Origin: Actinomycetota bacterium | GTDB lineage: Bacteria > Actinomycetota > Actinomycetes > Actinomycetales > Dermatophilaceae | Assembly: GCA_020161815.1 (NCBI GenBank) | Contig: JAIUOP010000001.1 | Span: 1 to 64,000, forward strand | Direction of reading: 5' to 3' | Length of the DNA: 64,000 nucleotides | Shown: positions 8,870 to 18,012 of the stretch, piece by piece | How the letters are laid out: each line of letters starts with the position of its first letter | How positions within the stretch are numbered: position 1 is the first letter of the stretch | Translations under genes and position numbers: made by a program | Notes under the pieces: model-generated | What the model saw: only the letters and a program-made list of their open reading frames with translations | Told to the model about the DNA's origin: nothing | The model's database searches: none

Positions 8870-8890
8870 GTTGAGCGGAATGCACTCAAC
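8870..8890 (+). promoter_or_regulatory. HAIR operator (HspR site) before clpB
   Basis: GTTGAGC-N7-ACTCAAC matches the HspR consensus CTTGAGT-N7-ACTCAAG at 11 of 14 arm positions with correct spacing. It is itself a near-perfect inverted repeat and lies 57 bases before the clpB start. This puts clpB in the same regulon as the dnaK operon. Confidence 0.8.
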
Positions 8891-8947
8891 TTTGAATGCG
8901 TTGTCTCCACAAGACAGCAATCCCCACCGAGGAGAACAATCAGCCGT

Positions 8948-11518
8948 ATGGAGCTCAAGCCGACCAACAAGGTGGCCGAGGCCTTGGCGATCGCCACGCG
9001 CACCGCCCAGGCCAATGGCAACGCCGAAGTCACCCCTGACCACCTCACGAGCAGCCTCATCCAGCTCGACACCCCCCAGGCCGACCGCCTGCTCCAGGCG
9101 GCGGGCACGGGAGCCGGTCACGTGCTGAGTCAGGCCGATGCCCGCCTCCGGGCGCTCCCGACGACCTCGGGCTCGGCCCAGGCGCCGACCTTCGGCCGGG
9201 AGGCGCTCGCCGTGCTGCAGCGCGCCGACACGCTCATGCGCGCCAAGGGTGACAGCTACCTCGCCCTCGACCTTCTCCTGCTCGCCCTCGCCGAGACCGG
9301 CCACCTGGCCGCCGTCGAGCAGCGGGGCGCCAAGGACATGGAGCGCACGATCGATGACCTGCGTGGCGGTCGCAAGGTCACCTCCGAGACCCCGGCCGAG
9401 GGCGGGGAGTCCCTCGAGAAGTACGGCACCGACCTCACCGCCGCCGCTCGCGACGGCAAGCTCGACCCGGTGATCGGCCGCGACAGCGAGATCCGCCGCG
9501 TCGTCCAGGTCCTCTCCCGGCGCACCAAGAACAACCCGGTGCTCATCGGTGAGCCCGGCGTCGGCAAGACCGCCGTCGTCGAGGGCCTGGCCCAGCGCAT
9601 CGTCGACGGCGACGTCCCGGAGTCGCTGCGCGACAAGCGCCTCGTCAGCCTCGACCTCGGCGCGATGGTCGCCGGCGCGAAGTACCGCGGTGAGTTCGAG
9701 GAGCGCCTCAAGGCCGTGCTCGAGGAGATCAAGGCCAGTGACGGCCAGATCGTCACGTTCATCGACGAGCTGCACACCGTCGTCGGCGCCGGCGCGACCG
9801 GCGAGGGTGCCATGGACGCCGGGAACATGCTCAAGCCGATGCTGGCCCGCGGCGAGCTGCGCCTCGTCGGCGCGACGACGCTCGACGAGTTCCGCGAGCA
9901 CATCGAGAAGGACCCGGCCCTGGAGCGCCGCTTCCAGCAGGTCTTCGTCGGCGAGCCCAGCGTCGAGGACACGATCGCGATCCTGCGCGGGCTCAAGGAG
10001 CGCTACGAGGCCCACCACAAGGTCGAGATCGAGGACTCGGCCCTCGTCGCGGCGGCGGCCCTCTCCGACCGCTACATCACCGGGCGACAGCTGCCGGACA
10101 AGGCCATCGACCTCGTCGACGAGGCCGCCTCGCGACTGCGGATGGAGATCGACTCCAGCCCGGTCGAGATCGACCAGCTCCAGCGCGCTGTCGACCGGCT
10201 CAAGATGGAGGAGCTGCACTTGGCCAAGGAGAGCGACGAGGCATCGGTCGAGCGCCTCGGTCGGCTGCGCGCCGACCTCGCCGAGAAGTCGGAGGCGCTC
10301 GCCGGGCTCACCGCCCGCTGGGAGCAGGAGAAGTCCGGGCTTAACCGGATCGGTGAGCTGCGAGCCCAGCTCGACGACCTGCGGACCACCGCCGACAAGC
10401 TCCAGCGTGAGGGCGACTACGAAGGCGCCTCGCGGATCCGCTACGGCGACATCCCGACCCTCGAGAAGGAGCTCGCCTCGGCGAGCGCGCTCGAGGCCGA
10501 GACCACCGCGTCGGGGGACCTCATGGTCAAGGAGCGCGTGGGCGCCGACGACATCGCCGAGGTGATCTCGGCGTGGACCGGCATCCCCGCGGGCCGCCTG
10601 CTCCAGGGGGAGACCGAGAAGCTGCTCTCGATGGAGTCGATCATCGGCTCGCGCCTCATCGGCCAGGCCGACGCGGTGCGTGTCGTCTCGGATGCGGTGC
10701 GCCGCAGCCGAGCCGGCATCGCCGACCCCGACCGCCCGACCGGCTCCTTCCTCTTCCTCGGTCCGACGGGTGTGGGCAAGACCGAGCTCGCCAAGTCGCT
10801 CGCCGACTTCCTCTTCGACGACGAGCGGGCCATGGTGCGCATCGACATGTCGGAGTACTCCGAGCGGCACGCCGTCGCGCGTCTCATCGGAGCGCCTCCC
10901 GGCTACGTCGGCTACGAGGAGGGCGGCCAGCTCACCGAGGCCGTGCGTCGTCGCCCCTACTCCGTCGTGCTGCTCGACGAGGTCGAGAAGGCGCATCCGG
11001 AGGTCTTCGACATCCTGCTCCAGGTGCTCGACGACGGTCGGCTCACCGATGGCCAGGGGCGCACCGTCGACTTCCGCAACGTGATCCTCGTCCTCACGAG
11101 CAACCTGGGGAGCCAGTTCCTCGTCGACCCGCTGCTCGAGCCGGAGGCGAAGAAGGAGGCGGTCATGGCGGCCGTCCGGTCGTCCTTCAAGCCGGAGTTC
11201 CTCAACCGGCTCGACGAGATCGTCCTCTTCGACCCGCTCTCCCGGGACGAGCTCGCGCACATCGTCGACCTGCAGGTACGCGCCCTGGCCACGCGGCTGC
11301 GTGACCGGCGGATCACCCTGGAGGTCACCGACGCGGCGCGCGCCTGGCTCGCCGAGCAGGGCTACGACCCGGCATACGGGGCGCGCCCGCTGCGCCGACT
11401 GGTCCAGCGCGAGATCGGGGACCGGCTGGCCCGAGCCCTCCTCGCCGGCGACGTGCGGGACGGGCAGTCGGCCGTGGTCGACATCGACCCGGAGACCGGT
11501 GGCCTGACGCTGCGCTGA
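8948..11518 (+). CDS. clpB: Disaggregase chaperone ClpB
   Basis: Hexameric AAA+ unfoldase that extracts polypeptides from aggregates together with DnaK. The 856 residues include a Clp N-domain (about 1-145) and AAA-1 with Walker A GEPGVGKT (about 201-208) and Walker B TFIDELH. The ClpB/Hsp104-specific middle coiled coil (about 395-515) and AAA-2 with GPTGVGKTE (about 605) and [14 protein letters not shown] follow, then the D2-small domain ([19 protein letters not shown]). The middle domain distinguishes it from ClpA/ClpC. GGAGAA lies about 13 bases before the ATG. The HAIR site upstream implies HspR repression. It precedes an unrelated lipoprotein gene with its own start signal. Confidence 0.98.
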   Translation: MELKPTNKVAEALAIATRTAQANGNAEVTPDHLTSSLIQLDTPQADRLLQAAGTGAGHVLSQADARLRALPTTSGSAQAPTFGREALAVLQRADTLMRAKGDSYLALDLLLLALAETGHLAAVEQRGAKDMERTIDDLRGGRKVTSETPAEGGESLEKYGTDLTAAARDGKLDPVIGRDSEIRRVVQVLSRRTKNNPVLIGEPGVGKTAVVEGLAQRIVDGDVPESLRDKRLVSLDLGAMVAGAKYRGEFEERLKAVLEEIKASDGQIVTFIDELHTVVGAGATGEGAMDAGNMLKPMLARGELRLVGATTLDEFREHIEKDPALERRFQQVFVGEPSVEDTIAILRGLKERYEAHHKVEIEDSALVAAAALSDRYITGRQLPDKAIDLVDEAASRLRMEIDSSPVEIDQLQRAVDRLKMEELHLAKESDEASVERLGRLRADLAEKSEALAGLTARWEQEKSGLNRIGELRAQLDDLRTTADKLQREGDYEGASRIRYGDIPTLEKELASASALEAETTASGDLMVKERVGADDIAEVISAWTGIPAGRLLQGETEKLLSMESIIGSRLIGQADAVRVVSDAVRRSRAGIADPDRPTGSFLFLGPTGVGKTELAKSLADFLFDDERAMVRIDMSEYSERHAVARLIGAPPGYVGYEEGGQLTEAVRRRPYSVVLLDEVEKAHPEVFDILLQVLDDGRLTDGQGRTVDFRNVILVLTSNLGSQFLVDPLLEPEAKKEAVMAAVRSSFKPEFLNRLDEIVLFDPLSRDELAHIVDLQVRALATRLRDRRITLEVTDAARAWLAEQGYDPAYGARPLRRLVQREIGDRLARALLAGDVRDGQSAVVDIDPETGGLTLR

Positions 11519-11595
11519 GCCACGGCGGGACTGGGTGGCCTCCGGGAGGGCCGACTTCGCATGGCGCACACCTTCGGCTGGGTAGGGTGTGCGCC

Positions 11596-12288
11596 ATGCA
11601 GCGCCGCACCGTCCTCCTCGCCGGCTCGGCCCTCCTCACGACCGTGCTCGCGGGCTGCACCGACAGCAAGGCGCCGACCCGCGACCCCCAGGAGGTCCTC
11701 CGGGCCGCGCGCGAGAAGCTCGTCGCCGCCGGCACCGTTGCGGTGACCCTCACCGGCCCCGAGATCCCGGCGGGGCGCAATGGTGTCGTCGACGCCACGG
11801 GCGACGGCCAGTTGTCGAGCACCGAGCCGAAGTTCAGTGGCACGGTCAGCGGTCGCGTCAACGACGTCAGCGCCAACCTCGAGATCGTCGCGGTGGGGGA
11901 GAAGGCCTGGTGGAAGTTCTTCACCCCGGACTTCACCCCGGCCGACCTCGCCGCCGCAGGCGCTCCCAACCCGTCGACCTTCTTCGACCCCGAGAGCGGC
12001 ATCCCGGCCCTGCTCACCCAGGCCAAGGACGTCAAGGCCGGGCGCCAGGCGCGCGAGGGCAAGGACATCCTCACCGAGTACACCGGGACCATCCCCGGCT
12101 CGCTCGTCAAGGACCTGCTCTTCCTCGGTGACGGGGCTGCCGACTTCGCGGCGACCCTCGGCATCACGGCCGGCGACGAGCTCCGCAAGGCGGTGCTCAC
12201 CGGCCCGTTCTACGAGGGCACGACGGGCACCTACACCCTGGTCCTCACCGACTACGGCAAGCCGGTGACCATCACCGCGCCCCAGTGA
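11596..12288 (+). CDS. LppX/LprAFG-family lipoprotein
   Basis: Secreted lipid-anchored protein of 230 residues. The signal peptide begins MQRRTVLLAGSALL and ends in the lipobox LAGC near residue 20. The rest resembles the LppX/LprG fold that carries lipids or glycolipids in actinobacteria: AREKLVAAGTVAVTLTG, later GGTGTYTLVLTDYGKPVTI-like strands. The next gene is an MFS exporter starting inside this stop codon (GTGA overlap). This mirrors the mycobacterial LprG-Rv1410c pair, where the lipoprotein and the MFS pump work together on triacylglycerol export. The ATG lies seven bases after TAGGGT (11583-11588), suggesting a leaderless mRNA. Function by analogy only. Confidence 0.85.
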   Translation: MQRRTVLLAGSALLTTVLAGCTDSKAPTRDPQEVLRAAREKLVAAGTVAVTLTGPEIPAGRNGVVDATGDGQLSSTEPKFSGTVSGRVNDVSANLEIVAVGEKAWWKFFTPDFTPADLAAAGAPNPSTFFDPESGIPALLTQAKDVKAGRQAREGKDILTEYTGTIPGSLVKDLLFLGDGAADFAATLGITAGDELRKAVLTGPFYEGTTGTYTLVLTDYGKPVTITAPQ

Positions 12289-13967
12289 CGCCCGGCCCGC
12301 AGGCGCCGCACCTTCGGGAGCCGGCCCCCCGCGCCCTCCTCGCGAGCGCGTCCGTCGCGGTGGCCCTTGCGGCGGCCGACACCTACGTCGTGGTGCTCGC
12401 CCTGACCGACATGATGGCCGGCGTCGGGGTCGGCATCGATGCCCTGCAACGGGCGACGCCCATCATCTCGGGCTTCCTGCTGGGCTATGTCGCCGTCCTG
12501 CCGCTCATCGGGCGCCTCGCGGACCTCACCTCTCGCCAACGCGTGCTCCTGTCCTGCCTGGCCGTCTTCGTCGTCGGCAGCATCGTCACGGCCCTGGCCT
12601 CCGACCTCGGTGTGCTCGTCGCCGGCCGCGTGATCCAGGGCGTCGGTGGGGGTGGTCTCGTGCCCGCGACCCTGGCGATCGTGGCGGACCTGTGGCCCGC
12701 GGACCGTCGCGGCCTGCCGCTGGGGATCGTCGGCGCCGTCCAGGAGCTCGGGTCGGTCCTCGGGCCGCTCCTGGGGGCGCTCCTGCTCGCGGTGGCCGAC
12801 TGGCGCTGGATCTTCTGGCTCAACGCCCTGGCCGGGGTCGTCCTCACCGCGGTCGTCGTCCGCACCGGCGGCGGTCTGCCGTGGCGCCTCCGTGCGGGGC
12901 CGCTCGCCCTCGCCGTGGTCGGGTTGGCGGTGCTGACCCTCGCGCTCGCCGCCCCCGAGGCCCTGACGACGAGCGTGGCGCTGGGTGGCCCCTTCGTCCC
13001 GTTCGGCTCGGCCACCTCGGTGCTGCTCACGCCGATCGGCGTGCTCGGCCTGGTCCTCACGAGCGGGGCGCTGCTCTGGTGGCTGGCGAGCGCGCGGGAG
13101 GTGCTGCGCCGGGCCGACCTGCTCGGGGCGGTGCTCATCGGGACCGCCCTCGCGGGCGTGATCCTCACCTTCGCCGCCGCGGAGCCGGAGAAGGAGGTCG
13201 TCGGCCCGCTCGGCTACGTGCTGCTCCCGGTGGCAGGGCTGGCGGTCCTGGCCTACCTGATCCACCACCGCCGCGCGGCCGACCCGCTCGTTCCCCGAGG
13301 GCTGCTCCGTGGCCGCGCCGTTGCGGCACTGGTGGTGAGCCTGGCCGTGGGAGTGGCGCTCGTCGCGGTCGTCGTCGACGTGCCGCTGATGGCCCGACTG
13401 GTCCATGACACGTCCGAGACCGGAGCTGCGCTCGTGCTGCTCCGCTTCCTCGTGGCGGTGCCCGTCGGCGCCCTGGCCGGCGGGTGGATGCTGCGGTGGC
13501 TCGGGGACGGACCGGTCGCCGCGGTCGGCCTGCTCGGCGCCGGCCTGGGCCTGGCGCTGATGTCGGACTGGGGGCGCGGCTCGCTGGGCACACTGGCCTC
13601 GGTGCTCGTCCTCGCACTCGTCGGCCTCGGCGTCGGCCTGGCCCTGGCCCCGGTGAACAACGCCGCGCTCGCCCATGCACCCGAGGCGGCGCACGCCACG
13701 ATCAGCGCCCTCGTCGTGGTGGCCCGGATGATCGGCATGGTCGTCGGGCTGGCCCTGCTCACTGCGATCGGGTTGCACCAGTACTACGCCACGGTGGCCG
13801 CCCTTCCGGATCCGACGGACACGACCGCCCTCGTCGACGCGGCGCTCGTGCAGGTGCACTGGGTCTTCCGCGGTGCTGCGCTCGCTGCGGTCCTCAGCGC
13901 GGCCACGGCGCTGACCCTGGGCCGGCGTCGGCACCACCCGGCCACGTCACCCAGCACCGGCTCCTGA
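12285..13967 (+). CDS. MFS exporter, DHA2-like (P55/Rv1410c-type partner)
   Basis: Fourteen-helix-type major facilitator exporter of 560 residues. Helix 1 carries a D in AAADTYVVVLALTDMM; the helix 4-5 region has GRVIQGVGGGGLVPATLAIVADLWP; the antiporter motif C region is QELGSVLGPLLGALL. Many further hydrophobic segments run to the C-terminus. The GTG start overlaps the stop of the upstream LppX-like lipoprotein, so the two are coupled. In mycobacteria this lipoprotein plus MFS order encodes a lipid/drug export system (LprG-P55), and the same role is plausible here. Without a homology search it could equally be a general drug/H+ antiporter. Confidence 0.85.
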   Translation: MTPGPQAPHLREPAPRALLASASVAVALAAADTYVVVLALTDMMAGVGVGIDALQRATPIISGFLLGYVAVLPLIGRLADLTSRQRVLLSCLAVFVVGSIVTALASDLGVLVAGRVIQGVGGGGLVPATLAIVADLWPADRRGLPLGIVGAVQELGSVLGPLLGALLLAVADWRWIFWLNALAGVVLTAVVVRTGGGLPWRLRAGPLALAVVGLAVLTLALAAPEALTTSVALGGPFVPFGSATSVLLTPIGVLGLVLTSGALLWWLASAREVLRRADLLGAVLIGTALAGVILTFAAAEPEKEVVGPLGYVLLPVAGLAVLAYLIHHRRAADPLVPRGLLRGRAVAALVVSLAVGVALVAVVVDVPLMARLVHDTSETGAALVLLRFLVAVPVGALAGGWMLRWLGDGPVAAVGLLGAGLGLALMSDWGRGSLGTLASVLVLALVGLGVGLALAPVNNAALAHAPEAAHATISALVVVARMIGMVVGLALLTAIGLHQYYATVAALPDPTDTTALVDAALVQVHWVFRGAALAAVLSAATALTLGRRRHHPATSPSTGS

Positions 13968-14025
13968 CGCGGTCCTGTCGGACGGTCCGCGACCGCAGCG
14001 GTCTGGCTGAATTCCGCCGTTCGTG

Positions 14026-14913
14026 CTAGTCCGGTTGTCCCGACTGCGCCGCGGCGTCGACGAAGTCGATGACGGTGTCGGCCACGGTGGCGGTCGCCTC
14101 GTAGGTGAGCATGTGCCCCTTGTCCGGCAGCACCGTGAGCCGGCTGCCCGGGATCGAGTCCTGGAGCATGCGAGCCCACTTCACCGGGGTGAGCCGATCC
14201 TGCGAGCCGACGAGGATGTGTGTGGGCACGTCGACGAAGTGGGCCAGGGAGGCGATCTCGTCGTGGGCCTCGATCGCGTGGAAGAACTGGCCGATCGTCG
14301 GCATCTTGGTGGCCTTGATCATGCCCACGGCCTCACGGACCGCCGCCGGGTCGGCGTCCCGGCCGAACATGAGCCGACCCTGCACCGGGGTCGGCACGAG
14401 GAGGCGGGGGGCGATCCGGGGGGCCCGCGATGCCACCCCCATGACGAAGGACTCGAGGGGGATGGGCTTGCGGCCGGCGACCGAGGCGGCGGTGCCCACG
14501 AGGACGACCCCGCGCACACGGGAGACGAAGTCGGCGTGGTGCCCACCGGCATACGCCATCACCGTCATGCCACCCATGGAGTGTCCGGCGAGGACCAGGG
14601 GGCCGGTCGGTGCGGCGGCGTCGATGACCTGCTTGAGGTCGTCCCCGAGGAGGCGCACGGTCGCGGACTCGGGGCGCCCCATGGTGGAGGCGCCGTGGCC
14701 GCGCTGGTCGTAGGCGACGACGCGCACGGCCCGGTGGACGAGGAGCTCGTCGATGACCGGACGCCAGGAGGCGTGCGTGAGCGTCCAGCCGTGGGCCAGC
14801 ACGACGGTCGGCAGCGCAGGGTCGAGCGGGCCCGCGGGCAGGAACTCCTGCGCGTGAAGGCGCGCGCCGTGCGCGACCGGCACGACGAAGCGCTCGGTGC
14901 TCGGGGCCCTCAT
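14026..14913 (-). CDS. Alpha/beta-hydrolase
   Basis: Serine hydrolase fold of 295 residues: oxyanion HGWTLTHASW, nucleophile elbow GHSMGG, acid region GSQDRLTP and catalytic histidine in DKGHMLTYE. These show an intact Ser-Asp-His triad typical of esterases, lipases or haloperoxidase-like enzymes. No signal peptide or membrane segment is evident, so it is probably cytosolic. Its ATG overlaps the stop of the exonuclease gene upstream by four bases, forming a two-gene minus-strand operon. Substrate cannot be deduced. Confidence 0.85.
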   Translation of the reverse strand: MRAPSTERFVVPVAHGARLHAQEFLPAGPLDPALPTVVLAHGWTLTHASWRPVIDELLVHRAVRVVAYDQRGHGASTMGRPESATVRLLGDDLKQVIDAAAPTGPLVLAGHSMGGMTVMAYAGGHHADFVSRVRGVVLVGTAASVAGRKPIPLESFVMGVASRAPRIAPRLLVPTPVQGRLMFGRDADPAAVREAVGMIKATKMPTIGQFFHAIEAHDEIASLAHFVDVPTHILVGSQDRLTPVKWARMLQDSIPGSRLTVLPDKGHMLTYEATATVADTVIDFVDAAAQSGQPD

Positions 14914-15713
14914 GCCGGAGGCTCCAGCTGGACGACGACCGGAGCGTGGTCGCTGGCCCCGGCTCCCTTGCGCTCCTCGCGGTCGATGGCGGCGCCCGCG
15001 ACGCGCGCGGCGAACGACGGTGAGCCGAGGACGAAGTCGATGCGCATGCCGCGACCCTTCTGGAAGCGCAGCTGCTGGTAGTCCCAGTAGGTGTAGACCT
15101 TGGGGCCGGGCGCGTGCGGGCGCACGACGTCGGAGAAGCCGCCGTCGAGGAAGGCGTGGAAGGCGGCGCGCTCACGCGGGCTGACGTGGGACTTGTCGGC
15201 GTAGAACTCCATCGACCACACGTCCTCGTCGAAGGGGGCGATGTTCCAGTCACCACACAGCGCCACCGGGGTGCCGTCGGCCGCCCACCCCTGGGCCTCG
15301 CGGAGCAGTCCCTCGAGCCAGGCGATCTTGTAGTCCATGTGCGGGTCCTCGAGCTGGCGACCGTTGGGGACGTAGACCGACCAGAGCCGCACCGCGGCGT
15401 CGCCCTCGCCCACGGTGGCGCCGATCGCCCGGGCCTCCACCACGGCCGGATCCCCCCAGGCCGGGGCGCCGGCGAAACCGACCTGGACGTCGGCGAGCCC
15501 GATGCGGGAGAGGATCGCCACGCCGTTCCACTGGTTGAAGCCATGGTGGGCGACCTCGTAGCCGGCGGCCCGCAGCCGTTCGTAGGGGAACTGCTCGTCC
15601 TTCGCCTTGGACTCCTGGAGCGCGAGGACGTCGATCTCGTGCCGGGTCAGCCACGCCTCGAGGCGGTCGATCCGGGACCGGATCGAGTTCACGTTCCACG
15701 TCGCCAGGCGCAT
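14910..15713 (-). CDS. xthA: Exodeoxyribonuclease III / AP endonuclease
   Basis: Repairs abasic sites and trims 3' blocks during base-excision repair. The 267-residue protein starts MRLATWNVNSIRSR. It carries the metal ligand glutamate in LALQESK, the catalytic NxxxA/DWN element (CGDWNIAP), an MRIDFVLGS region and the terminal SDHAPVVV motif, all hallmarks of the exonuclease III/EEP family. The ATG lies six bases downstream of TAAGGT on the minus strand (15725-15720), so a leaderless mRNA is likely. It is divergent from the SDR gene at 15791, and the 77-base gap contains both -10 boxes and one GTATGCCG octamer. Confidence 0.95.
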   Translation of the reverse strand: MRLATWNVNSIRSRIDRLEAWLTRHEIDVLALQESKAKDEQFPYERLRAAGYEVAHHGFNQWNGVAILSRIGLADVQVGFAGAPAWGDPAVVEARAIGATVGEGDAAVRLWSVYVPNGRQLEDPHMDYKIAWLEGLLREAQGWAADGTPVALCGDWNIAPFDEDVWSMEFYADKSHVSPRERAAFHAFLDGGFSDVVRPHAPGPKVYTYWDYQQLRFQKGRGMRIDFVLGSPSFAARVAGAAIDREERKGAGASDHAPVVVQLEPPA

Positions 15714-15790
15714 ACCCCGACCTTACTCGCCGGTATGCCGGGTGCTCGCCGTCCGCTGCCCGTCACCTCTGGCTGGCTAGGGTGAGGTCC

Positions 15791-16564
15791 ATGACCACTG
15801 CCCTCGTCACCGGCGCGACCGCCGGCATCGGACGTGAGTTCGCCATCCAGCTCGCTGCGCGCGGCCACGACCTCGTCATCGTCGCCCGCGACGTCGAGCG
15901 CCTCGAGGAACTGGCGGTCGAGCTGCGACGTGAGCGCGGGGTGCAGGTCGAGGTCCTGCCGGCCGACCTCGCCGATCGCGAGGCCGTCGCGCGGGTGGCC
16001 GCCCGCGTCGGCGATGCGCAGGCACCGGTCGACATCCTCGTCAACAACGCCGGCTTCGGGATGCGCACCTCGTTCCTCGAGAACGACCTCGCCGCCGAGG
16101 AAGGCATGTTCGACGTGCTCTGCAGGGCGGTGCTCGTCCTCTCGCACTCCGCCGGTCGCGCCATGAAGGCGCGCGGCCACGGGCGCATCATCAACGTCTC
16201 GTCGGTGGCGAGCTTCATCGCCAGCGGCACCTACTCAGCCGCCAAGTCGTGGGTCACGGTGTTCAGCGAAGGCCTGGCCGGAGAGCTCGCCGGCTCGGGA
16301 GTGACCGTGACTGCGCTCTGCCCGGGCTTCGTGCGCACCGAGTTCCACGAGCGCGCGCAGATCCGTGACGACGCCTTCCCCGACTTCCTCTGGCTCGATG
16401 CACCGAGCCTGGTGCGCGACTGCCTCGAGGACGTCGATCAGGGCAAGGTGATCAGCGTCCCGAGCCTGACCTACAAGGCGATGACCACGGCCCTGAAGGT
16501 CGTGCCTCGCCGCTTCGTCCGCTCCGGTGGGGTGGTCACCCGGCACCGTCCGCCGCCGCGCTGA
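15791..16564 (+). CDS. Short-chain dehydrogenase/reductase
   Basis: Classical SDR of 257 residues. The NADP loop TGATAGIGREFAIQLA is at the N-terminus, NNAGFG in the mid-strand, the catalytic serine in VSSVAS and YSAAKSW as the YxxxK motif, so it should be an active oxidoreductase. A basic residue after the second strand (ARDVERLEEL) favours NADP. The start is the ATG at 15791, seven bases after TAGGGT (15778-15783); three earlier in-frame codons would lie upstream of the presumed transcription start. Substrate is unknown; the C-terminal half resembles actinobacterial acyl-chain or steroid SDRs only in general terms. Confidence 0.9.
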   Translation: MTTALVTGATAGIGREFAIQLAARGHDLVIVARDVERLEELAVELRRERGVQVEVLPADLADREAVARVAARVGDAQAPVDILVNNAGFGMRTSFLENDLAAEEGMFDVLCRAVLVLSHSAGRAMKARGHGRIINVSSVASFIASGTYSAAKSWVTVFSEGLAGELAGSGVTVTALCPGFVRTEFHERAQIRDDAFPDFLWLDAPSLVRDCLEDVDQGKVISVPSLTYKAMTTALKVVPRRFVRSGGVVTRHRPPPR

Positions 16565-16678
16565 CCTCGGCAGCGGCCGTCGTCACGGGGCGCGACGTTG
16601 TCCAGGGCGTCACCTCGCACGCCCGAGGCGAAGTCCCGGTGCGCTGGGTGGTGAGCACCCGGCATACGATCTGGGCTT

Positions 16679-17233
16679 GTGACCGACATCGCTGCCGCTC
16701 GTGCCCGTCTCCTCGAGATCGTCAAGGCCAAGGCGATCGTGCATGGCCGCGTCACCCTGTCGTCCGGCAAGGAGGCCGACTACTACGTCGACCTGCGCCG
16801 GATCACCCTCGACGGTGAGGCGGCCCCGCTCGTCGGGCAGGTCATGCGCGAGCTGACAGCGGACCTGGAGTTCGACGCGGTGGGGGGCCTGACCCTTGGT
16901 GCCGACCCGGTCGCGACCTCGATGCTGCACGCGGCCGGCGCCGCGGGGGAGCGGCTCGACGCCTTCGTCGTCCGCAAGGCGGGCAAGGCCCACGGGCTCC
17001 AGCAGCGGATCGAGGGGCCGTCCATCGAGGGGCGGCGCGTGCTCATCGTCGAGGACACGTCCACCACCGGCGCCTCGCCCCTCGAGGCTGCGAAGGCGGC
17101 CCAGGAGGCGGGCGCGACCGTCGTGGCCGTGGCGACGATCGCCGACCGGTCGACCGGCGCGGCCCAGGTGTTCGCCGACCATGGGATGGAGTACCGCTAC
17201 GTCTACGGGCTGCAGGAGCTCGGCCTGGGCTGA
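16679..17233 (+). CDS. pyrE: Orotate phosphoribosyltransferase
   Basis: Pyrimidine biosynthesis: joins orotate to PRPP to give OMP. The 184 residues carry the type I PRTase signature (VLIVEDTSTTGASPLEA, about residues 121-137) and GGLTLGADPVATS as well as YYVDLRRITLDG near the N-terminus. The length is normal. The GTG start lies eight bases after TACGAT (16665-16670), consistent with a leaderless mRNA. No other pyr genes are adjacent, so it stands alone; the next gene begins the PknG block. Confidence 0.95.
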   Translation: MTDIAAARARLLEIVKAKAIVHGRVTLSSGKEADYYVDLRRITLDGEAAPLVGQVMRELTADLEFDAVGGLTLGADPVATSMLHAAGAAGERLDAFVVRKAGKAHGLQQRIEGPSIEGRRVLIVEDTSTTGASPLEAAKAAQEAGATVVAVATIADRSTGAAQVFADHGMEYRYVYGLQELGLG

Positions 17234-17382
17234 GCCCCCTCGCCGAACGCCACCCGTCGCGGTCCCCAGTGCCCCGGGAACCGCTCCGGTCGGCCACGCG
17301 TCTCTACCAGCACTGACCTGCCGCCACCATGCGACCTGCGCATAGGATCACCGGGACAGGTCATCGAACAGGGGAGCCCCTC

Positions 17383-18012
17383 GTGATCATTGCCCTCATC
17401 ATCATCGCCGTCCTCGTGGTGGCCGTCCTCGCCTGGGCGATCGGCACCTACAACGGCCTGATCAAGCTCCGCAACCTGGTGCAGGAGGCCTGGCGCCAGA
17501 TCGACGTCGAGCTGACCCGCCGCCATGACCTCATCGGCAACCTGGTCGAGACGGTCAAGGGCTACGCCGCCCACGAGCGCGGCACCCTCGAGGACGTCAT
17601 GCGCGCCCGGAGCGCCGCGATGGCCCCCGGGCAGTCCCCGGCGGCCCAGGCCCAGTCCGAGGGGATGCTGACCCAGGCGCTCGGTCGGCTCATCGCCGTG
17701 GCCGAGGCCTACCCCGACCTCAAGGCCAACCAGAACTTCCTCGCCCTCCAGAACGAACTGTCGAGCACCGAGGACCGGATCGCGTCGGCGCGGCGCTACT
17801 ACAACGCCAACGTGCGTGAGCTGAACACCAAGGTCGAGACGGTGCCCAGCAACATCATCGCGGGCATGTTCAACGTCGGCCGTGAGGAGTACTTCGAGGC
17901 GGTCGGCGAGCAGCGCGAGGCCCCGCGCGTCGACTTCGGGCAGCGCGACTCCGACATCCCGCCGCCGTCGTCCTACACCGGCCACGAGGGCACCCCGGAG
18001 GCACGTCCGTGA
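17383..18012 (+). CDS. LemA family membrane protein
   Basis: First gene of the PknG block. The 209 residues begin with one membrane helix (IIALIIIAVLVVAVLAWAIGTYN). The all-helical LemA domain follows, with the family-typical LVQEAWRQIDVELTRRHDLIGNLVETVKGYA and ENRIASARRYYNANV-like segment near residue 145. The tail is Pro-rich. LemA proteins face the outside or periplasm-equivalent and are poorly understood; several are linked to envelope stress or signalling. The GTG at 17383 is chosen because GGGGAG lies nine bases upstream and the helix then starts directly. TAGGAT at 17343-17348 may be the promoter of the whole block. The stop overlaps the next start (GTGA). Confidence 0.9.
   Translation: MIIALIIIAVLVVAVLAWAIGTYNGLIKLRNLVQEAWRQIDVELTRRHDLIGNLVETVKGYAAHERGTLEDVMRARSAAMAPGQSPAAQAQSEGMLTQALGRLIAVAEAYPDLKANQNFLALQNELSSTEDRIASARRYYNANVRELNTKVETVPSNIIAGMFNVGREEYFEAVGEQREAPRVDFGQRDSDIPPPSSYTGHEGTPEARP

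Noticed and set aside
8870-8890. CIRCE element (HrcA site) before clpB
   Set aside because: The arms do not match TTAGCACTC-N9-GAGTGCTAA; the N7 spacing and GTTGAGC/ACTCAAC arms fit HspR instead.
8828-11569. 913-codon minus-strand open frame over clpB
   Set aside because: Shadow of clpB; no domain recognisable and no start signal; the clpB frame on the plus strand is unambiguous.
12252-13937. 561-codon minus-strand frame over the MFS gene
   Set aside because: Polar repeat-like composition, antisense to 14 clear membrane helices.
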